From the NCBI GenBank assembly GCA_020633775.1, contig JACKDA010000001.1:222441-286440 (forward strand): 64,000 nt of DNA, in the 5' to 3' direction. Shown here piece by piece: positions 59,064 to 64,000 of this stretch; the stretch's first letter is position 1; the number at the start of each line of letters is the position of its first letter. Below the pieces are notes generated by a model. The model was not told the DNA's origin. It made no database searches and saw only the letters and a program-made list of their open reading frames with translations. Source of the DNA: Gemmatimonadales bacterium. GTDB lineage: Bacteria > Gemmatimonadota > Gemmatimonadetes > Gemmatimonadales > GWC2-71-9. Both the position numbers and the translations under genes were made by a program.

Positions 59064-61163
59064 ATGCGTCGCCACCTCCTCGCCCTCGTTCTCCTGCTGC
59101 CGGTGGCGGTTCGCGCCCAGCAGGCCCTTCGCGGATTCGCCCCGGCCACTGCCCAGCAGGAGGCCACGCTGGAGGCCGCGCTGCAGCGCGGTGTCGATCC
59201 CGCGATGGCGCGTCGCCACATGCACGCGCTCGCGGCCCGGCCGCACGTGGCGGGAACACCGGCGCAGGTGGCCACGGCAGACTATGTCCTCCGCGAGATG
59301 GCCTCGTGGGGACTCGACACCTCGCGCGCGGCGTTCGAGGTCTTCCTGCCGTTCCAGGATTCGACCGTGGTCGAGATGCTGGCGCCCACCCGCCACCGAT
59401 TCGACCTCAGTGAACCGGTGCTCGACGAGGACCCGACGACGCGCGAGACGCCATGGCCGGCGATGAACGGCTATGCCGGCGCCGGCGATGTCACCGGCCC
59501 CGTGATCTACGTGAACTACGGCCTGCCCGACGACTACGACCGGCTCGACTCGCTCGGGATCTCGGTGCGGGGTGCCGTGGTGCTCGCGCGGTATGGTCGG
59601 TCATTCCGCGGGATCAAGGCGCGCGAGGCCGAGCGCCACGGCGCGGTCGGGCTGCTGCTCTACAGCGATCCGATGGACGACGGCTTCCTGGTCGGGGAGG
59701 TGTACCCCGAGGGGCCGATGCGCAATCCCGATGGCGTGCAGCGCGGCTCGCTGCTCAACGGCCAGGGTGATCCGTCGACGCCAGGGTGGGCCTCGCTCCC
59801 GGGGGCGCGGCGCATCGACGAGCCGGCGATGAACGTCCCCCGGATCCCGGTGGTGCCGATGGGCTACGGCAACGCCGGGCGCTTCCTGGAGGCGTTGCGC
59901 GGCCCGTCGGTGCCGGACGGCTGGCAGGGCGGCCTCGGCTACCGGTACCACCTCGGGGACGGGAGCGTGCGCGCGCGGGTGGCCGTGTGGCCGGAGCAGG
60001 GGGCGGCGCGCTACAAGACCATCCTCAACACCTTCGGCGTGCTGCGCGGCACCACCTTTCCCGAGGAGCTGGTCATCATCGGCGCGCACCGCGACGCCTG
60101 GAGCCCCGGGGCGCTCGACGACGTCTCCGGCACCGTGAGCGTGCTCGAGGCGGCACGGACCTGGGCCGAGGCGGCGCGGGCTGGGCGGGGCCCGGCCCGC
60201 ACCCTCGTCTTCGCGACGTGGGACGCCGAGGAGTGGGGGCTGATCGGCTCGACGGAATGGGTCGAGGCCCACGCCGATTCGCTTGCGCGTTCCGTCGTCG
60301 CCTATCTGAACCAGGACGTGATCGCGTCCGGGCCGTCGTTCGGCGCGTCCGGGACCGCCTCGCTGCAGGCGTTGGTTCGCGAGGTGACCGCGGCGGTGCC
60401 GCAGCCGCGGGACAGCGTGTCGGTGTATCGGGATTGGGAGCGGCGCACCACGTCGGCGAGCCGGCCGAAGCCGGTCCTTGGCGACCTCGGCGGCGGGTCC
60501 GACTTCATGGGGTTCTACAACCACCTCGGCATCCCGGCCGTCGGCTTCGGGTTCGGGGGACCGGGCGGCTCGTACCACTCCGGCTACGACACCTGGTCGT
60601 TCGTCGAGCGGTTCGCCGATCCCGGCTACGAGGCCCACGTCGCCTCGGCCCGCGTGGCCGCACTGCTGCTGGCGCGGCTCGGGAACGCCGAGGTCGTCCC
60701 GTTCGAGTACGGCGACCTCGGGGCCTACCTCGGGACGCTGGTCGATCGGACGCGTCGCGAGCCGGGGGCCGATCGGATCGAGGCGGCACTCGACGAACTC
60801 GACCGGAGTGCGGCGGTGCTCGCGCGGGCAGGCGAACGGTTCGCCGCGGCGCGCGATGCGAGTCTCGGCTCGGGCGCCGGGCCGCGGGCCTTCGAGGCGT
60901 CGAACGCGACCCTGCGCACGGTCGAGCAGGCGATGCTCGACCCGGCCGGGCTGCCGGGCCGACCATTCCTCCGCAACCTGTTGTTCGCCTCGGACCGCGA
61001 CAACGGGTACGCGAACGTCCAGCTGCCGGCGATCGTGGAGGCGCTCCGTGACGACGACCTGGATCGCGCGGCGCGGGCGGCGCGCGAGCTCGCCGGTCGG
61101 GTCCGGGAGGCGGCCGCACGGGTCGCGGCGGCCGAGGCCGCGCTACCCGGTTCGGCGCGTTGA
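59064..61163 (+). CDS. Secreted M28 peptidase, glutamate carboxypeptidase II-like
   Basis: 699 residues with signal peptide MRRHLLALVLLLPVAVRAQ. The PA-like domain (about 100-330) is inserted before the M28 core, as in glutamate carboxypeptidase II and transferrin receptor. Di-zinc residues: H342 (GAHRDAW), D352 (GALDDVSG), E389/E390 (WDAEEWG), and H505 (GSYHSGYDTW). A helical C-terminal dimerisation domain follows. It probably trims exported dipeptides or acidic peptides. Confidence 0.92.
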   Translation: MRRHLLALVLLLPVAVRAQQALRGFAPATAQQEATLEAALQRGVDPAMARRHMHALAARPHVAGTPAQVATADYVLREMASWGLDTSRAAFEVFLPFQDSTVVEMLAPTRHRFDLSEPVLDEDPTTRETPWPAMNGYAGAGDVTGPVIYVNYGLPDDYDRLDSLGISVRGAVVLARYGRSFRGIKAREAERHGAVGLLLYSDPMDDGFLVGEVYPEGPMRNPDGVQRGSLLNGQGDPSTPGWASLPGARRIDEPAMNVPRIPVVPMGYGNAGRFLEALRGPSVPDGWQGGLGYRYHLGDGSVRARVAVWPEQGAARYKTILNTFGVLRGTTFPEELVIIGAHRDAWSPGALDDVSGTVSVLEAARTWAEAARAGRGPARTLVFATWDAEEWGLIGSTEWVEAHADSLARSVVAYLNQDVIASGPSFGASGTASLQALVREVTAAVPQPRDSVSVYRDWERRTTSASRPKPVLGDLGGGSDFMGFYNHLGIPAVGFGFGGPGGSYHSGYDTWSFVERFADPGYEAHVASARVAALLLARLGNAEVVPFEYGDLGAYLGTLVDRTRREPGADRIEAALDELDRSAAVLARAGERFAAARDASLGSGAGPRAFEASNATLRTVEQAMLDPAGLPGRPFLRNLLFASDRDNGYANVQLPAIVEALRDDDLDRAARAARELAGRVREAAARVAAAEAALPGSAR

Positions 61164-61265
61164 CCTCTGGTCGACGATTCGCGCCCGGCCCCCGCTGGTG
61201 CAGCGGTCGCGAGGATTGTACGATCCATGCGCAGTCAAGTCTCCAACTCACACCGGAGTGACCCG

Positions 61266-61616
61266 ATGGCGACGTCCCGCAAGACCGTGAAGAAGGCCGT
61301 GAAGAAGGCCGCGAAGACCACCAGGAAGCGCGCCACCAAGGCCGCCAAGACGACGCGCAAGCGTGTCGCCAAGGCCGCCAAGAAGGCGACCAAGACCACC
61401 AAGGCCACCGCGAAGAAGACCGCGAAGGTCGCCAAGAAGCGGGCGGGTGCCGCTGCGAAGGCGGTCAAGGCGAGCGCCACCAAGACCGCGAAGAAGGTCA
61501 AGGCGAAGGTGGCCAAGATGGACAAGAAGACGGTGAAGCGCGCGGCCGCGGTGGCCGGTGCGGCCGCCGTCGTCGCCGCGGGTGTCGCCGCGGCGCGGAG
61601 CCGCAAGAAGGGCTGA
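61266..61616 (+). CDS. Histone H1-like Lys/Ala-rich protein
   Basis: 116 residues from ATG 61266, with GGAG 8 bases before; ATG 61227 is also in frame. About 90 residues are Lys/Ala/Thr-rich with KKA and TKTAKK-type repeats, resembling the C-terminal tail of histone H1 and bacterial Hc1-like proteins. The last 25 residues are Ala/Val-rich and hydrophobic, then RSRKKG. It is probably a DNA-compacting protein, possibly membrane-associated. Confidence 0.75.
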   Translation: MATSRKTVKKAVKKAAKTTRKRATKAAKTTRKRVAKAAKKATKTTKATAKKTAKVAKKRAGAAAKAVKASATKTAKKVKAKVAKMDKKTVKRAAAVAGAAAVVAAGVAAARSRKKG

Positions 61617-61644
61617 ACCTCGCCGCCCATCGGGAAGGTCCCGA

Positions 61645-61674
61645 CGCCCCCGGCACCGTCAGGTGCCGGGGGCG
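61645..61674 (+). terminator. Hairpin terminator after the H1-like gene
   Basis: A perfect 13-bp GC stem, 61645-61657 with 61662-61674, and a GTCA loop, 28 bases after the stop. Confidence 0.65.
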
Positions 61675-61887
61675 CTCTGCGTCGGGGCCAGTGGTGCGGT
61701 CCGCGCCACGGCTGCCGGGTGGGGCGAATCCGGCGCCGCGGCACGAGGGTTGCCTCTCCAGGAGGGGTCGGGCGTGCGGCCGGGTCGGATGGCCCGGATG
61801 GAACGCCCGGATCCCGCGGGATGCGCCCGTCGGTCTGCCCGACCGACCCGCACAGTGCGGGAGGGCTGTCCCCCCCTTGGAGCGCGG

Positions 61888-62988
61888 ATGAGCACAGTTG
61901 AAACGTTCGACGCCGTCCTGAAGAAGGCCCAGGAGATCGGGGCCTCGGACGTGCACATCTGCGCGGGTGGCCCCTTCCGGTTGCGGGTCCGCGGCCAGAT
62001 GGTGCCGGTGGCCGGACTGCCCAACCTGTCGCCGGACGACACCCTCGAGATCGGCCGCCGCATCCTGCGGCAATCGCGCCGCTACACCGAGGACGCCATC
62101 GAGGACGCGCTGGCCACCCTGCAGGACGTCGATTGCTCCTACTCGGTGGTCGGGGTCGGCCGCTTCCGCGTCAACCTCTGCAGCCAGCGCGGCTCCCTCT
62201 CGGCGGTCCTCCGGAGCATCGCGGGCGAGATCCCGACCTTCGAGTCGCTGGGGCTCCCGCCGGTCCTCGAGCAGGTGGCGATGGAGGAGCGCGGCCTCGT
62301 CCTGCTGACCGGGACCACCGGCAGCGGCAAGTCGTCGACGCTCGCCGCGATGGTCGGGTACGTCAATGCGCGAAAGGCGGGGAAGATCGTCACGATCGAG
62401 GATCCGATCGAGTTCCTCCACCGCGACGGCAAGAGCAACGTGATCCAGCGCGAGATCGGCAGCGACACGGCGTCGTTCGACGCCGCGCTCCGCGCCGCCC
62501 TGCGGCAGGACCCGGACATCATCCTGGTCGGCGAGATGCGCGACCGGGCGACCATCGACATCGCCCTCAAGGCCGCCGAGACGGGTCACCTGGTCTTCAG
62601 CACGGTCCACACCGTGGACGCGGCGCGGACGATCAACCGCCTCGTCTCCGTGTTCGATGCCGCGGAGCAGGACGGCGTGCGGCTGCGGCTGGCGGAGTCG
62701 CTGCGGGCGGTGATCTCCCAGCGGCTGCTGCCGCGGGCCGACGGCCAGGGGCGGGTGGTCGCGGTCGAGGTGATGCGCAACACCGCCACGATCGCCGAGT
62801 GCATCGCGGTCGCCGACAAGACCGGGGAGATCCGCGACCACGTCGCCGACGGGCGCACCCAGTACGGGATGCAGACCTTCGACCAGCACCTGATGGAGCT
62901 GTTCCAGCGCGAGCAGATCACCCTCGACGTGGCGAAGGGTGCCGCGACCAGCCCGGCGGACTTCGAGCGGAACCTCCAGTTCCAGTAG
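61888..62988 (+). CDS. PilT/PilU-like type IV pilus ATPase
   Basis: 366 residues. GASDVHICAGGPFRLRVRGQM is the N-domain, Walker A TGTTGSGKSS (K148), Asp box IEDPIEF, QDPDIILVGEMRD Walker B, and STVHTVDAA His box. The retraction motif AIRNLIRE of PilT is not kept: T301-I-A-E-C is found there. It powers pilus dynamics, but may be PilU-like or regulatory. GGAG lies 5 bases before ATG 61888. The upstream 270 bases hold only the terminator. Confidence 0.88.
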   Translation: MSTVETFDAVLKKAQEIGASDVHICAGGPFRLRVRGQMVPVAGLPNLSPDDTLEIGRRILRQSRRYTEDAIEDALATLQDVDCSYSVVGVGRFRVNLCSQRGSLSAVLRSIAGEIPTFESLGLPPVLEQVAMEERGLVLLTGTTGSGKSSTLAAMVGYVNARKAGKIVTIEDPIEFLHRDGKSNVIQREIGSDTASFDAALRAALRQDPDIILVGEMRDRATIDIALKAAETGHLVFSTVHTVDAARTINRLVSVFDAAEQDGVRLRLAESLRAVISQRLLPRADGQGRVVAVEVMRNTATIAECIAVADKTGEIRDHVADGRTQYGMQTFDQHLMELFQREQITLDVAKGAATSPADFERNLQFQ

Positions 62989-63002
62989 GCCCCGGGGGCC
63001 TA
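62986..63002. other. Palindrome containing both convergent stop codons
   Basis: TAGGCCCCGGGGGCCTA is perfectly palindromic around one G. Its ends are the TAG stop of the PilT-like gene and, on the minus strand, the TAG stop of dcd. It may act as a small hairpin for both. Confidence 0.85.
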
Positions 63003-63560
63003 CAGCCGCGGCAGTGTCACCCCGCGCTGCGACTGGTACTTCCCCTTGCGGTCGGCGTAGCTGGTCTCGCACACGTCGTCCGCGTCCGCCTCGAAGAACA
63101 GCACCTGGCAGATCCCCTCGTTCGCGTAGATCCGGGCGGGGAGCGGCGTCGTGTTGCTGATCTCGAGGGTGACGTGCCCCTCCCACTCCGGCTCGAACGG
63201 CGTCACGTTCGTGATGATCCCGCACCGCGCGTAGGTCGACTTGCCGACGCAGATGGTCAGGACGTTGCGCGGGATGCGGAAGTACTCCACCGAGCGGGCC
63301 AGCGCGAACGAGTTCGGGGGGACGATGCAGGTCTCGCCCTGGTACTCGACGAAGGACCGATCGTCGAAGGCCTTCGGGTCGACGATCGCCGAGAGGGCGT
63401 TGGTGAAGATCCGGAACTCGTCGGCGACCCGCATGTCGTAGCCGTAGGAGGAGACCCCGTAGGAGATGGCCCCGGCGCGGACCTGGCCTTCGGTGAACGG
63501 CTCGATCATGCCGTGTTCGGTGGCCATCCGGCGGATCCAGCGGTCGGACTTGATCGACAT
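63000..63560 (-). CDS. dcd: dCTP deaminase
   Basis: 186 residues. SYGVSSYGYDMRVADEF, PPNSFALARSVEYFRIPRNVLTICVGKSTYARCG and TPFEPEWEGHVTLEISNTTPLPARIYANEGICQVLF are Dcd motifs, with the nucleophile-activating Glu in the last. It deaminates dCTP to dUTP for thymidylate synthesis. ATG 63560 gives MSIKSDRWIRRMA; a longer upstream frame overlaps the nuoA promoter and is rejected. Confidence 0.95.
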   Translation of the reverse strand: MSIKSDRWIRRMATEHGMIEPFTEGQVRAGAISYGVSSYGYDMRVADEFRIFTNALSAIVDPKAFDDRSFVEYQGETCIVPPNSFALARSVEYFRIPRNVLTICVGKSTYARCGIITNVTPFEPEWEGHVTLEISNTTPLPARIYANEGICQVLFFEADADDVCETSYADRKGKYQSQRGVTLPRL

Positions 63561-63685
63561 CGGGCGGGCCTCGGCGGTGGAGGGGACGGAAGCGGCGATC
63601 GGCCGACAATCTAACCCCGGCCGGGGGGCCCCGGGCCATCGCCAAGTCGCCCCGGGATCGGGAGTTACGGGACGGGCACGGCGAG

Positions 63686-63714
63686 TTGAATTCACCCCGC
63701 GCCGCGGATAGCTT
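63686..63714 (+). promoter_or_regulatory. Promoter of the nuo operon
   Basis: TTGAAT (63686-63691), 17 bases, TAGCTT (63709-63714). Transcription should start near 63721, right before the Rex-like operator. Confidence 0.65.
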
Positions 63715-63721
63715 ACCCCCG

Positions 63722-63739
63722 TTGTGAAATTTTTCACGA
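63722..63739 (+). promoter_or_regulatory. Predicted Rex (NADH-sensing repressor) operator
   Basis: TTGTGAAATTTTTCACGA matches the Rex consensus TTGTGAA-N4-TTCACAA at all but one position (G for A next to last). It includes the perfect inverted repeat GTGAAA-TT-TTTCAC (63724-63737). It lies just after the expected transcription start, where a bound repressor would block RNA polymerase. Rex controls nuo and other respiratory genes in Streptomyces. Confidence 0.7.
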
Positions 63740-63752
63740 GCAGGGGTGCCAC

Positions 63753-64000
63753 GTGCTTCAGCCCTACATCCCGGTGCTGCTCCTCCTGCTGTTCGTCGTG
63801 GCCAACGCGGCCCTGATTCTCGGCGTCTCCCATGTCCTGCAGACCTTCCGACCGACGCCGGTCAAAGTCGCGCCCTACGAGTCCGGCATGCCCGGCCTCG
63901 GCGACGCGCGGGAGCGGTTCTCGGTCAAGTTCTACCTCGTCGCGATCCTCTTCATCGTCTTCGACATCGAGACGGTCTTCATGATCCCGTGGGCCGTGGC
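63753..64000 (+). CDS. nuoA: NADH-quinone oxidoreductase subunit A (3' truncated by window edge)
   Basis: The first 82 residues are visible from GTG 63753, with AGGGG 6 bases upstream. LQPYIPVLLLLLFVVANAALIL is the first membrane helix; PYESGMPGLGDARERFSVKFYLVAILFIVFDIETVFMIPWA holds the conserved loop and second helix of NuoA. It is a membrane-arm subunit of complex I; the rest of the operon presumably follows. Confidence 0.96.
   Translation, partial: MLQPYIPVLLLLLFVVANAALILGVSHVLQTFRPTPVKVAPYESGMPGLGDARERFSVKFYLVAILFIVFDIETVFMIPWAV

Noticed and set aside
63722..63739. The nuoA palindrome as an FNR/CRP-type site
   Set aside because: The half-site TTGTGAA with N4 spacing fits Rex; FNR (TTGAT-N4-ATCAA) and CRP (TGTGA-N6-TCACA) fit less well, the CRP spacing being the nearest alternative.

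Overview
The window is chromosomal, very GC-rich bacterial DNA. Almost every codon ends in G or C, GTG starts are common, and neighbouring genes often overlap by 1 to 4 bases. There are no insertion sequences, phage genes, integrases or CRISPR arrays. The gene content is Gram-negative: secreted lipoproteins, a TonB-plug outer-membrane protein, a one-chain cytochrome b SdhC, NfeD with FloA, and a split B12-dependent acyl-CoA mutase. The mix resembles Gemmatimonadota, but that assignment is an inference from content and style, not from a database search.

Layout. 1-5671: end of aspS, then phoH, ybeY, two CBS/CorC-type membrane proteins and mgtE in one overlapping run. 5697-7745: a DinB-like protein, a long Sua5-type t6A enzyme and a small P-loop kinase. 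7772-19198: an acyl-CoA operon with a MeaB-type GTPase, a split B12 mutase whose active-site positions look like isobutyryl-CoA mutase, an eRF1-like protein between the mutase subunits, an MccB/AtuC-like carboxylase subunit, a subtilase lipoprotein, a split AtuA, a LiuC/AtuE-like hydratase and a small membrane protein. 19370-22518: recQ and a leishmanolysin-like lipoprotein, convergent, sharing CTAG as both stops. 22519-25433: a long structured leader, an RNase E/G gene, rplU and rpmA. 25530-31028: a glycerophosphodiester phosphodiesterase, then an ECF sigma factor, its zinc anti-sigma factor, a CpxP-like protein, NfeD, FloA and a companion. 31057-35303: ppa, tRNA-Leu(CAA), pepA and a TonB-plug protein. 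35386-45193: a housekeeping run (yicC, gmk, rpoZ, coaBC, udg, dnaB, radA, ispD, a second Sua5-type gene, a YwlE-like phosphatase, aroE, comF). 45214-51825: gap-pgk-tpiA, secG, carA, an HU gene and moaD-moaE-moaA. 51900-61163: two secreted M28 peptidases around a TrmL-like protein, mdh and sdhC-sdhA-sdhB. 61266-64000: an H1-like protein, a PilT-like ATPase, dcd (minus strand) and the start of nuoA.

Together the genes suggest an aerobic or facultative heterotroph that uses proteins and amino acids. Secreted proteases (S8, leishmanolysin-like, two M28) and cytosolic PepA would release amino acids. The acyl-CoA operon would handle branched-chain carbon, and Mdh, succinate dehydrogenase and complex I would carry the electrons. 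An 18-bp near-match to the Rex operator just upstream of nuoA suggests redox control of complex I.

Non-coding signals worth noting: three copies of an inverted-repeat element built on GAGTCCTGAG/CTCAGGACTC at transcription-unit borders; four perfect 69-bp tandem repeats between sdhA and sdhB; and a recurring -10 box of the form TANCTT, in the best cases 17 bp from a TTG-type -35.
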